Origin: Methylobacterium tardum
GTDB lineage: Bacteria > Pseudomonadota > Alphaproteobacteria > Rhizobiales > Beijerinckiaceae
Reading direction: 5' to 3'
DNA: 64,000 nt
NCBI RefSeq assembly: GCF_023546765.1
Contig: NZ_CP097484.1
Span: forward strand, 5,058,501-5,122,500
Made by a program: the position numbers and the translations under genes. Shown in pieces: positions 1 through 8,834 of the stretch; position 1 is the stretch's first letter; every line of letters begins with the position of its first letter. The notes under the pieces are model-generated. The model made no database searches. It was not told the DNA's origin and was given only the letters and a program-made list of their open reading frames with translations.

Positions 1-378
1 GGCGATTGACCGGTCGTAGAACATCCGCGCGGAGACGGATCGTCGCGAGCATGTCGTCCCAAGCCCGTGCCGGAGAAGGCCCGGATCCGGGCTTCGATGA
101 TGCCGGATCCTCGCGGACAGGGCGCTCCCGGAGCCGGCCGGGATGGCCGCGCGTTAAGCTTCACCCGCTGTGGCGCTGCGGGCCGGTTTCCGGCAGAAGG
201 CGCCCACGCGACGCCCGCCCTCCGCACGACAAGCTCCTCCCGCAAGACGGACCCGCCCGCCCGTGCCCGCCGCCACCGCTGCCCCGACCGAGACCGGCCG
301 CGCCCCGCGCAGAGACGCCGGCGCGCGCGTGTCCGGGTGGCGGCCGGCGGATCCGATAGCACGGCGCGGGATCTGACC
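1..378. other. no gene seen
   Basis: No convincing gene is visible. Open frames here are GC-driven, lack a plausible start with a ribosome-binding site, and encode arginine/proline-rich low-complexity sequence. It is probably the upstream region of the histidine kinase that follows. Confidence 0.5.
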
Positions 379-3302
379 ATGGGCGAGGCCGGGATCGACG
401 ATCTCCTGCAGCGCGCCCGCGCCCTGGAGGAGGAGGCCGCCGGGCTCCGCACACGGGCGCGGGCGCCGCCTCCGCGGCGGACCAGGACGGGCCCGCTTCG
501 CGCGCGCGGCAGCAGCGGGCGATCCTGGACAGCACGACCCAGTTCGCCATCATCGCCACGAACCAGGACGGACGGGTCACCGACTGGAATTCCGGCGCGG
601 AACACATCCTTGGCTGGACGGCGGACGCGATGCGCGGCCAGTCCATCGCCCAAATCTTCACCCCCGAGGACCGGGCCGCGGGCCGCCCGGAGCGCGCGAT
701 GCGCGCCGCGCTGGACCACGGCCGGGCCGAGGACGAGGGCTGGCACCTGCGCGCCGACGGGTCGCGCCTCTGGACCTCCGGCGAGGTCATGCCGCTGCGC
801 GACGAAGCCGGGTCTCACATCGGCTACGTGAAGATCCTGCGGGACCGCACGGACCTGCGCGCCACCGGGCAGGCGCTCGGCGCCGCCGAGGCGCGCCTGC
901 TGCGGGCGCAGGAGGCAGGCGGGATCGGCCTGTTCTCGGTCGATATCGGCGACCAGATCCTGCACCCGACCTCGCATTTCTGCCGCCTCTACGGATTGCC
1001 GGAGCGCGCGACCTACCCGGCCGAGATGGTCGAGGCTCTGGTCATTCCGGACGACCAGAGCCTCGTCTCGACGGCGGAGAGCCGGCGGGACGGGCGGGTC
1101 CTCGGCGACGTCACGTACCGCATCCGCCGCCCGGATACGGGGGCGATCCGCTGGATCGCCCGCCGCGGCGAGATCGAGCGCGACGCGGAGGGACGGCCGG
1201 TCCGGTTCTCCGGGGTCGCGCGCGACGTCACAGAGCAGTGGCAGGCCCGCGAGGCCCTGCGCGCCAGCGAGGAGCGCTACCGGTCGCTGTTCGAGGCCAT
1301 CGGCGACGGCTTCTGCGTCATCACCTTCCTCGACGGCCCGCACGGCCCGCTGAGCGACTACGTCCATGTCGAGGCCAATCCGGGCTACGAGCGCCACACC
1401 GGCATCGCCGACATCGTCGGGCGGACGCTGCGCGATCTCGTCCCGGCCGACGACGCGGAGGCCTGGCTCGACCTCTACGGCGGCGTGCTCCGCACCGGCA
1501 GCCCGATTCGCTTCGAGCGCTACTTCGCGCTGGTGGAGCGTACCATCGAGGTCTCGGCGGTCCGGATCGAGCCGCCGAGCCGGCGGCAGGTCTCGGTGCT
1601 GTTCCGGGACATCACCGCGCGCCGGCAGGCGGAGGACGCCCTGCGCACCAGCGAGGCGGTCGCCCGGACCAATGTCGAGCGCGTCCAGCTCGCGCTGGCG
1701 GCGGGCGCGATTATCGGCACCTGGTTGTGGGACCTGCCGAGCGACCGCTTCACCGTGGACGAGGCCTTTGCGAAGAGCTTCGGCCTCGATCCCGTCCTCG
1801 GGCGCGACGGCCTGAGCCTCGCCCAGGTGGTGGCGACCGTCCATCCGGACGACCGGGCGGGATTGGCCGAGGCGATCGAGGCCGCGATTGCCCGGGGCGG
1901 GGCCTACGCGCACCAGTACCGCGTCCGCCGGGCCGACGGGCGCTACTACTGGCTGGAGGCGAACGGCCGCGTCGACCACGGGCCGGACGGGACGCCGCTC
2001 AGCTTCCCGGGCGTCCTCCTCGACGTCGACGAGCGCCGGGCCGTCGCGGCGGAGCGGGACCGCGTCACTGCGGCCCTGCGCAGCCTCAACGAGACCCTGG
2101 AGCAGCGGGTCGCCGAGCGGACGCGCGAGCTGATGCGCGCCGAGGAGGCCCTGCGGCAATCGCAGAAGATGGAGGCGGTCGGGCAGCTGACCGGCGGCCT
2201 CGCCCACGACTTCAACAACATGCTGGCCGGGGTGGTGGGCTCGCTGGAGCTGATGCAGACCCGGATGCTGCAGGGCCGGGTCGGCGACCTCGACCGCTAT
2301 ATCGGCGCGGCGCAGGGCGCAGCCAAGCGCGCCGCCGCCCTGACCCACCGCCTGCTGGCCTTCTCGCGCCGCCAGACCCTCGACCCGAAGCCTACCGACG
2401 TGAACCGCCTGATCGAGGGGATGATGGACCTCGTGCGCCGCACCGTCGGCCCGGCGGTGACGATCGAGTCGGTGGGCGCCGGCGGCCTGTGGCCGACGCT
2501 CGCCGATCCGAGCCAGCTCGAGAACGCCCTGCTCAATCTCTGCCTCAACGCCCGGGACGCGATGCCGGCGGGCGGGCGCATCGTCATCGAAACGGCCAAT
2601 CGCTGGCTCGATCACCGCTCCGCGCAGGAGCGCGATCTGGAGCCCGGGCAGTACGTGACGCTGTGCGTCTCGGACAACGGCACCGGCATGACCCCCGACG
2701 TGATCACCAAGGCGTTCGACCCGTTCTTCACGACGAAGCCGATCGGCGAGGGCACCGGCCTCGGCCTGTCGATGATCTACGGCTTCGCCAAGCAATCGGG
2801 CGGGCATGTCCGGATCTACTCGGAGGTCGGCCAGGGCACGATGGTCTGCCTGTACCTGCCGCGTCATCTCGGCGAGGCAGAGGGCGACGGGCTGTTGCCC
2901 GACCTCGCCCACGCGCCCCGCGCCGAGCAGGGCGAGACGGTCCTGGTGGTGGACGACGAGCCCACCGTGCGGATGCTGGTCACCGAGGTGCTGGAGGATC
3001 TCGGCTACGCGGCGATCGAGGCGGCGGACGGGTCCTCGGGCCTGAAGGTGCTCCAGTCGGACGTGCGCATCGACATGCTCATCACCGATGTCGGCCTGCC
3101 CGGCGGCATGAACGGCCGCCAGATGGCCGATGCCGGCCGCCAGCACCGCCCGGACCTGAAGGTGCTGTTCATCACCGGCTACGCCGAGAACGCCGCGCTC
3201 AACCACGGCCATCTCGGGCCGGGCATGCAGGTGATGACCAAGCCCTTCGCCCTGGAGGCCTTGGCCACCCGCATCCGCGGCATCATCGCGGGCGAGGCCT
3301 AA
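379..3302 (+). CDS. PAS-containing hybrid sensor histidine kinase (N-terminal frameshift)
   Basis: Hybrid two-component kinase. From the internal ATG at 630 it has serial PAS/PAC modules over about 500 residues. A HisKA H-box follows (AHDFNN, phospho-His near residue 526 of that numbering), then an HATPase with N-box (LNLCLNARDA), G1 (DNGTGM) and F/G2 (FDPFFTTK, GEGTGLGL) motifs. A C-terminal receiver has acceptor Asp near residue 820 (ITDVGLPGG) and a conserved TKPF lysine. The ATG at 630 falls inside the first PAS domain, whose beginning (ILDSTTQFAI) is read in the same frame upstream without a start codon. A coiled-coil start (MGEAGIDDLLQRARALEEE) begins at ATG 379 one frame away. One missing base near the GGG at 461-463 would join them, so I take 379 as the start. 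The input signal is unknown. Confidence 0.8.
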
Positions 3303-3500
3303 GAGCCGGGGGCGCCACCGTCCAGGGCCCGGAGCGACATCGACGCCGCGCCGGTCATTGCCTTGCGCGGCCCGGGCGTTCACGACGGCACGTCGCCCGA
3401 GGAGACGCGGCGGGCGGCGCGTGCCATGGGGATGGACCGCGCTAGTTGGACCGACCGGACGCACCGCGTCGGACCGATCGGAGGCGACAGGGAACCTGCC

Positions 3501-4061
3501 GTGGACACGCAGACCATTCCGGCCGAACTCAAGGCCTACTTCGCGAGCACGCACATCGCGCTCGCCCTGGCCGCCGTCGGCGACGACAACCCGCTGCTAC
3601 TGGTGAACGAGCCGTTCCACCGGCTGACCGGCTACGCGGACGCGGATGTCGTCGGGCGCAACTGCCGCCTCCTGCAGCGCCAGGCACCGAACGAGGAGGC
3701 GCGGGCCAAGATCCGCGCGTTCCTCGAGAACGGCCGGCTGGACTCGGTGCGTACGCCGATCGTGAACTTCCGCAAGGACGGCCAGCCGTTCGTCAATCTT
3801 CTGTACATGTCGAAGTTGAAGTCCCTGTCGGGCGAGGTGCGCTTTCTTTTCGCATCCCAATTCGACGTCAGCCGCTCGCAACCGGAGCTGCTTTCTGCGT
3901 ACGATACCGAACTGAGCCGGACCCTGACCCGGCTGAGCCCGACGCTTGCTGAGAGTGGCCTCGTCATCGAAGGGTCCCTGATGACGATCGCCAACACCGT
4001 CGCCACCGTCGCGCAGGCGAAGCTCACCCTCGCGGATCTCGATGCACCAGGATTTCCTTAA
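3501..4061 (+). CDS. short LOV-domain blue-light sensor protein
   Basis: A 186-residue protein that is mostly one LOV (PAS) domain. The flavin-adduct motif reads GRNCRLLQ, with the photoactive Cys near residue 55. The FMN-contacting asparagines (NFRKDGQPFVN) and the late glutamine (FASQFDVS) are also present, so it should bind flavin and sense blue light. A helical C-terminal tail of about 60 residues follows and there is no output domain, so signalling must go through a partner. I chose the GTG at 3501 because AGGGA lies 7 bases upstream; a longer frame starting at 3363 adds sequence unlike the family. Its last 20 bases overlap the start of the CheB-CheR-HWE kinase gene, suggesting translational coupling and a shared pathway. 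Confidence 0.85.
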   Translation: MDTQTIPAELKAYFASTHIALALAAVGDDNPLLLVNEPFHRLTGYADADVVGRNCRLLQRQAPNEEARAKIRAFLENGRLDSVRTPIVNFRKDGQPFVNLLYMSKLKSLSGEVRFLFASQFDVSRSQPELLSAYDTELSRTLTRLSPTLAESGLVIEGSLMTIANTVATVAQAKLTLADLDAPGFP

Positions 4062-7000
4062 CGCGCCGGGGGCGGAAGCCTCGGAGATCCTGGACGGCCC
4101 CGGGCAGGTCGTGCCCCCGCCCTTCACCGGGCCGGTGGTGGGGATCGGCGCCTCGGCGGGCGGGCTCGAAGCCCTGCGCGAGATGCTGGCCCGGGCCCGG
4201 GCCCCGACCGGGATGGCCTTCGTCATCGTCCAGCATCTCGATCCCAACCACGAGAGCATGCTGGCCCAGCTCCTCGACCGGCACACCGAGCTGGCGGTGC
4301 ACCAGTGCGAGGGCGGCGAGCGGCTCGCCGGCGACCGGGTCTACATCATCCCGCCGGGCCGGGGCCTGGTCATCCAGAACGGCGTCCTCGAACTCACGCA
4401 TTTCGTGCAGCCGCGGGGGCTGCGGCGGCCGATCGACGATTTCTTCCTGTCGCTCGCCGTCGACCAGCAGGCCAACGCGGCCTGCGTGATCCTGTCGGGC
4501 ACGGGGGCCGACGGGACGACCGGCCTGCGCGCCGTGAAGGAGCATGGCGGCGTCTGCGTGGTGCAGCAACCGGACACGGCGCGCTACGACGGCATGCCGC
4601 TCTCCGCCGTCGGAACCGGCCTCGCCGATTTCGTGCAGCCGCCGGGCGAGATCGTGGATTGCCTCACGGCGTTCTTCCGCCGCCGCGGCACCGACGCCGC
4701 CGGCGCGGAGGCGGGCCCGGTCGCCGACCACATCGACGACCTCTGCCGGGTGCTCCGCGCGACGGTGGGCCATGACTTCGCCGGCTACAAACGGACCACC
4801 CTGGTGCGCCGGGTCGAGCGGCGCATGCACGTCCTCGGCCTCGATTCGGGCCGGGCCTATCTCGCCCGCGTCCGCGCCGACAAGGCCGAGTGCGAGGCGC
4901 TGTTCCGCGACCTCCTGATCAACGTCACCCGCTTCTTCCGCGACGCCGAGCTGTTCGAGCTCCTCCGGGAGCGGGCGATCGAGCCGCTGCTGCGCGGCCG
5001 CGATCCGGACGAGGACATCCGGGTCTGGATTCCGGGCTGCTCCAGCGGCGAGGAGGCCTACAGCATCGCCATGCTGTTCGCCGACGCCGCCCGCAGCCTC
5101 GGCCAGGTTCCGGCGGTCCAGATCTTCGCCACCGACATCGACGAGCGCATGCTCCAGATCGCCCGGGAGGCGAGCTACCCGGCGGCGGCGCTCGCCGACA
5201 TCCCGGCGCCCCTGCGGGAGCGCTACGTCATCCCGCATGCCGAGCGCTTCACCATCGCGGCCGAGATCCGCGACCTGATCCGCTTCTCCAGCCACAGCCT
5301 GGTCAAGGATCCGCCCTTCTCCCGGGTCGACCTGCTCTCCTGCCGCAACCTGCTGATCTACTTCGACGAGCGCCTGCAGCAATCTGTGGTGCCGCTGTTC
5401 CACTACGCGGTGCGGCCAGGCGGATACCTGTTCCTCGGCCCCTCCGAGAGCGTGAGCCGCTTCGAGCACCTGTTCCCGGCGATCGACCAGCACGCGCGCC
5501 TGTTCGAGCGGCCGCCGGGCTCGCCGCAATACCCGATCGACCTGCCCGGGAGCGCCCGGCGCGGCGAGGCCCGGCGCGGCGGCCGCGAGGAGCGCCGCGG
5601 CGAGCCCTCCATCGCCGACGAGACCGTGGCGGTGCGCCGCGTCATCGAGCGCTACGCCCCACCCAGCATGGTGCTGAACGAAGATGGCGGCATCATCGCC
5701 GCCTACGGGCGCCTGAGCCGCTACTTCGACTTCCCGGTGACGCGCACCGGCGGCACCAGTGCGATCACCCTGGCGCGGCCCGGCCTGCGCGACGTGATCG
5801 GCCCGCTGCTGCGCCAGACCCGGGACGCCCGCAAGCGCGTCGTCGTCAAGACCGTGGAGATCCGCTCGGAATATGGCCTGCAGCCGGTCGAGCTGATCTG
5901 CGATCCCCTGCCGGACGGCTCGATGCTGCTCGTCCTGCGCGACATCGGCGCCTTCCAGCCGGCGAGCGACCTCGACCTGGTCGAGATGGATGCGGGCGGC
6001 GACCATGTCGAGGCGCTGGAAGAGGAGCTGCTGCGCACGCGCTACAAGCTGCGGTCCGCCGTCGAGGAGCTGGAGACTACGAACGAGGAGCTGAAGAGCT
6101 CCAATGAAGAAATGATGTCGATGAACGAGGAGCTCCAGTCGGCGAACGAGGAGCTGTCCACGGTCAACGACGAGCTGAAGACGAAGGTCGAGCAGCTCAC
6201 CGTCGCCAACGCCGACCTGCGCAACTTCTTCGAATCCACCGACCTCGCGGTGATCGTGCTCGATCGCGAGCTGAAGGTGCGCAGCTTCACCACGTCGGCC
6301 ACGACGATCTTCCCGCTGCAGCCGGGCGACCGCGGGCGGCCGCTGGCCGACGTCGCGAGCCGCCTGGCCGGGCAGGACTACCTGCACGACGCGCAGGAGG
6401 TCTGCGCCGGCGGCTCGGTGATCCAGCGGCGCGTCGCCACCCGGGACGGCGACCGGACGCTATCCCTGCGGGTGCTGCCCTACCGCCTGCAGAACGGCAG
6501 CGTCGACGGTGCCACCCTGGTGCTCACCGACATCACCGACGCCCTGTCGTTGGAGCGCCAGCTCGCGGCGGAGCGGGAGCGGCTGGAGCTGGCCGTCAAG
6601 GCCGGGGGCATCGGCGTCTGGGAATACAGCCCGGATGCCGGGACCGTCCTGGTCGACAGCACGGCCGGCACGATGTTCGGCCTCGCCCCGGGTGTCGCCC
6701 ACACCACCGCGGCCCTGACCGCCTGCGTGATCCCCGAGGACCGCCCCGGCCTGGAGGCGGCGCTCGCCAAGGCGGCACACGGGCTGGACGAGTTCGAGGC
6801 GCGCCTGCGCATCCGCGCGGCCGAGCACGGACCCCGGCACATCCGCAGCTACGGGCGCCTGACCCGGAGCGGTGACCGGAAGCGGATCGTCGGCGTCTGC
6901 ATCGACGTCTCGCCCGAATACGCGCTGGCCGAGACCCGCGATCTGATGCTGCGGGAGATGAACCACCGGGTGAAGAACCTGTTCGCGATCATCGGCGGCA

Positions 7001-7518
7001 TGATCTCGGCGGGCGCCCGGACGCACCGGGAGATCGGCGTCTTCGCCTCCGATATGCGCGACCGCATCTCGGCCCTGGGGCGGGCGCATTCCCTGGCCGA
7101 TCCCTCGGACGGCCAGGGCATGAGCGACCTCGCGGGCCTGATCGGCGCGACGCTTCGGCCCTACCGCGACCATGTCCCGACCGTGATCGAGGGCCCGCTC
7201 GTGGCGATCCACTGGCGCCACGTCTCGTCGCTGGCGATGATCCTGCACGAATGGGCGACGAACTCGGTGAAGTACGGGGCGCTCGGGTCCGACGACGGGT
7301 CGCTGTCGGTGACCTGGGACCGGGATGCGGCGGGGCTCGTCCTGGTCTGGTGCGAGCGCATGGCCCGCGTAGCCGAGCCGCGGCCCGGGCGCGGCTTCGG
7401 CTCGCTGCTGGTGGAGATGTCCCTGCGGCAGCTCGAGGCGAATGTGGAGCGCCGCCACGACGCGTCCGAATACCGGATCACCCTGACCCTGCCGGACGCG
7501 GCGCTCACCCGCAGCTGA
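4042..7518 (+). CDS. CheB-CheR-PAS-HWE histidine kinase fusion
   Basis: A 1158-residue multidomain signalling protein. Residues about 30-215 are a CheB-type methylesterase with the Ser/His/Asp set in place (GIGASAGG near 38, QHLDPNHE near 65, GTGADGTTG near 157). Residues about 235-500 are a CheR-type SAM-dependent methyltransferase (VWIPGCSSGEEAYS). A heptad-rich coiled coil (repeated NEEL) links to two PAS domains. The C-terminus is an HWE kinase: H-box EMNHRVKNL (His near 975), HEWATNSVKYGAL and a WCE motif. There is no fused receiver. It overlaps the LOV gene, so light may feed this kinase; that is inference. HWE kinases often act in general stress or light responses in alphaproteobacteria. 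Confidence 0.9.
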   Translation: MHQDFLNAPGAEASEILDGPGQVVPPPFTGPVVGIGASAGGLEALREMLARARAPTGMAFVIVQHLDPNHESMLAQLLDRHTELAVHQCEGGERLAGDRVYIIPPGRGLVIQNGVLELTHFVQPRGLRRPIDDFFLSLAVDQQANAACVILSGTGADGTTGLRAVKEHGGVCVVQQPDTARYDGMPLSAVGTGLADFVQPPGEIVDCLTAFFRRRGTDAAGAEAGPVADHIDDLCRVLRATVGHDFAGYKRTTLVRRVERRMHVLGLDSGRAYLARVRADKAECEALFRDLLINVTRFFRDAELFELLRERAIEPLLRGRDPDEDIRVWIPGCSSGEEAYSIAMLFADAARSLGQVPAVQIFATDIDERMLQIAREASYPAAALADIPAPLRERYVIPHAERFTIAAEIRDLIRFSSHSLVKDPPFSRVDLLSCRNLLIYFDERLQQSVVPLFHYAVRPGGYLFLGPSESVSRFEHLFPAIDQHARLFERPPGSPQYPIDLPGSARRGEARRGGREERRGEPSIADETVAVRRVIERYAPPSMVLNEDGGIIAAYGRLSRYFDFPVTRTGGTSAITLARPGLRDVIGPLLRQTRDARKRVVVKTVEIRSEYGLQPVELICDPLPDGSMLLVLRDIGAFQPASDLDLVEMDAGGDHVEALEEELLRTRYKLRSAVEELETTNEELKSSNEEMMSMNEELQSANEELSTVNDELKTKVEQLTVANADLRNFFESTDLAVIVLDRELKVRSFTTSATTIFPLQPGDRGRPLADVASRLAGQDYLHDAQEVCAGGSVIQRRVATRDGDRTLSLRVLPYRLQNGSVDGATLVLTDITDALSLERQLAAERERLELAVKAGGIGVWEYSPDAGTVLVDSTAGTMFGLAPGVAHTTAALTACVIPEDRPGLEAALAKAAHGLDEFEARLRIRAAEHGPRHIRSYGRLTRSGDRKRIVGVCIDVSPEYALAETRDLMLREMNHRVKNLFAIIGGMISAGARTHREIGVFASDMRDRISALGRAHSLADPSDGQGMSDLAGLIGATLRPYRDHVPTVIEGPLVAIHWRHVSSLAMILHEWATNSVKYGALGSDDGSLSVTWDRDAAGLVLVWCERMARVAEPRPGRGFGSLLVEMSLRQLEANVERRHDASEYRITLTLPDAALTRS

Positions 7519-7550
7519 CGCAGGCGCCGCGCCGCCCCGGTCGCGATCCC

Positions 7551-7640
7551 GTCCCTGCGAGCGCAGCGAAGCAACCCAGTGCGGCGGCACGCCTCTGAAC
7601 GCAGCGCCACCCTGGATTGCTTCGCTGCGCTCGCAAGGAC
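7551..7640. repeat. REP-like inverted repeat, copy 1
   Basis: Two 29-base arms (7551-7579 and 7612-7640) are inverted complements with two mismatches, separated by 32 bases. The core is a TGCGAGCGCAGCGAAGCAA-type sequence. A second copy with almost identical arms is at 60601-60688. This copy lies between two convergent gene ends, so it could act as a bidirectional terminator or mRNA-stabilising hairpin. Confidence 0.85.
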
Positions 7641-7717
7641 GTGGAAGCCTCTTGCGGACAGGTCGAATTGGTGGCGGGCGCCGGAAGGTCCGGCGCCCGC
7701 CACCTGTCCGTCGATCG

Positions 7718-8134
7718 TCAGTCGATGACTTCGACGATGCGGTGGGTGCGATCGACCAGGACCGGCTGGTCGTTCACGATCGTGTAGCGGTAGCCCGGAC
7801 GCACCCGGTACTCGCTGGGCACGTCGTAATAGGTCACGCTGTCCTCCGGCAGCACGGTGCCGACCCGGACCGGGCCGCCCCAGCTGTACGAGCGCGCGCC
7901 GCGCTCGCGGACGTAGCTGCGGAAGCGCGGGCGGTCGCCGACGCCCAGGATGCCGCCGACCGTACCGGTGGCCGCGCCGACCGCGCCGCCGACGATGCCG
8001 CCGACCGGGCCCGCTGCCGCCGAGCCCGCCTCGGCGCCTTCGGCGGCCCCGCGCAGGGTGCCCTGCGCCTGGGCGGCCATCGGCAGGGAGAAGAGGCCGG
8101 CGGTCGCCAGCGCGAGGAGGAGCTTGTTGGTCAT
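7718..8134 (-). CDS. DUF1236 secreted protein with glycine-zipper segment
   Basis: A 138-residue exported protein. A signal peptide (MTNKLLLALATAGLFSLPMAAQAQ) is followed by a Gly/Ala-rich zipper-like stretch (GGIVGGAVGAATGTVGG). The C-terminal DUF1236 module is recognisable from VGTVLPEDSVTYYDVP, YRYTIVNDQPVLVD and a final RIVEVID. The family is common in Hyphomicrobiales and is thought to be periplasmic or envelope-associated; its biochemical role is unknown. I placed the start at ATG 8134, because GGAG lies 8 bases upstream and the signal peptide begins there. A small secreted protein is encoded just upstream on the same strand, so the two may be co-transcribed. Confidence 0.85.
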   Translation of the reverse strand: MTNKLLLALATAGLFSLPMAAQAQGTLRGAAEGAEAGSAAAGPVGGIVGGAVGAATGTVGGILGVGDRPRFRSYVRERGARSYSWGGPVRVGTVLPEDSVTYYDVPSEYRVRPGYRYTIVNDQPVLVDRTHRIVEVID

Positions 8135-8178
8135 GTGTGAGTCTCCGTGAGCGTCAGAATGATGTGAGCCGCGGGATC

Positions 8179-8409
8179 TCAGTTGCAGCCTTCCTTGTGG
8201 ACGGTCTTGGAGTTGCCCATGCCGTCCTCCTTGTGGACGGTCTTTGAGCCGCAATCGACGCTGCCGGTGGTGACCTCACGGCGCTCGACCGTGGTGTCGC
8301 GGTGATCGACGACGGCGGGCCCGTCGCGGCGAACGACGGTGGTCTCCTCGGCGCTCGCCGCACCGCACAGAGCCGCGAACAGGGCGCCCGAGAGAATGAT
8401 GTTCCGCAT
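8179..8409 (-). CDS. small secreted protein of unknown function
   Basis: A 76-residue protein with a clear signal peptide (MRNIILSGALFAALCGAASA) and a charged mature part. The mature part contains two copies of SKTVHKE separated by a few residues (SKTVHKEDGMGNSKTVHKEGC) and two cysteines that could pair. A strong ribosome-binding site (AGGAGG, 7 bases upstream) supports the ATG at 8409. Similar short exported proteins are frequent in Methylobacterium, but I cannot assign a function. It lies 44 bases upstream of the DUF1236 gene on the same strand. Confidence 0.75.
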   Translation of the reverse strand: MRNIILSGALFAALCGAASAEETTVVRRDGPAVVDHRDTTVERREVTTGSVDCGSKTVHKEDGMGNSKTVHKEGCN

Positions 8410-8751
8410 AGGTTAGCCTCCTGAGTTCAATCGAAGGCAGCAACGGCAAGCGCGGAAAAGGGTTCCACACAAAACCGCCCGTACAACACCGCACGGTCAG
8501 CGTTGAAGACACGTATTGATTGCGGGCAATCGAGTACATCCTGACCGAGCCGTCAGGTCTCATGTGCCGTTTGCATCGGCACGCCGAGGCGGCGCCTGGC
8601 GCTCTGGTGTGCGGTCGCTCGGCGCACGATGGGAGTTGTGCCGCTCGACGTGGCATCCCGCGCGGTTCCCACGCGTGACGACGGGTCGCGGCGCCGTCCC
8701 CGACCAGCCGGCCATGACCCCGTTGCCGCGCCCTGTGCGAGTCCCGATCTT

Positions 8752-8801
8752 CAACTCTCGGGTGAGAACCCTCGGATGTGAACTCTCAGATCTGAACTTT
8801 T
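8752..8801. repeat. four 14-bp tandem direct repeats upstream of recD2
   Basis: CAACTCTC, GAACCCTC, GAACTCTC and GAACTTTT start at 8752, 8766, 8780 and 8794, an exact 14-base period with 6-base spacers. They end 33 bases before the helicase ATG. The period differs from the alphaproteobacterial LexA box (GTTC-N7-GTTC, period 11). They may be a cooperative binding site for an unknown regulator. The rest of the 8410-8834 interval shows no gene. Confidence 0.7.
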
Positions 8802-8834
8802 GGGCGCGCCCGCCCGGGTGCAGCCGGTCCGGGC

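Noticed and set aside
4024..6387. 787-codon minus-strand open frame opposite the CheB-CheR kinase
   Set aside because: It mirrors the coding frame of a conserved multidomain gene; long antisense frames are expected at this GC content.
8752..8801. LexA (SOS) operator upstream of recD2
   Set aside because: Alphaproteobacterial LexA boxes have GTTC-N7-GTTC spacing (period 11); here the GAAC repeats have period 14.
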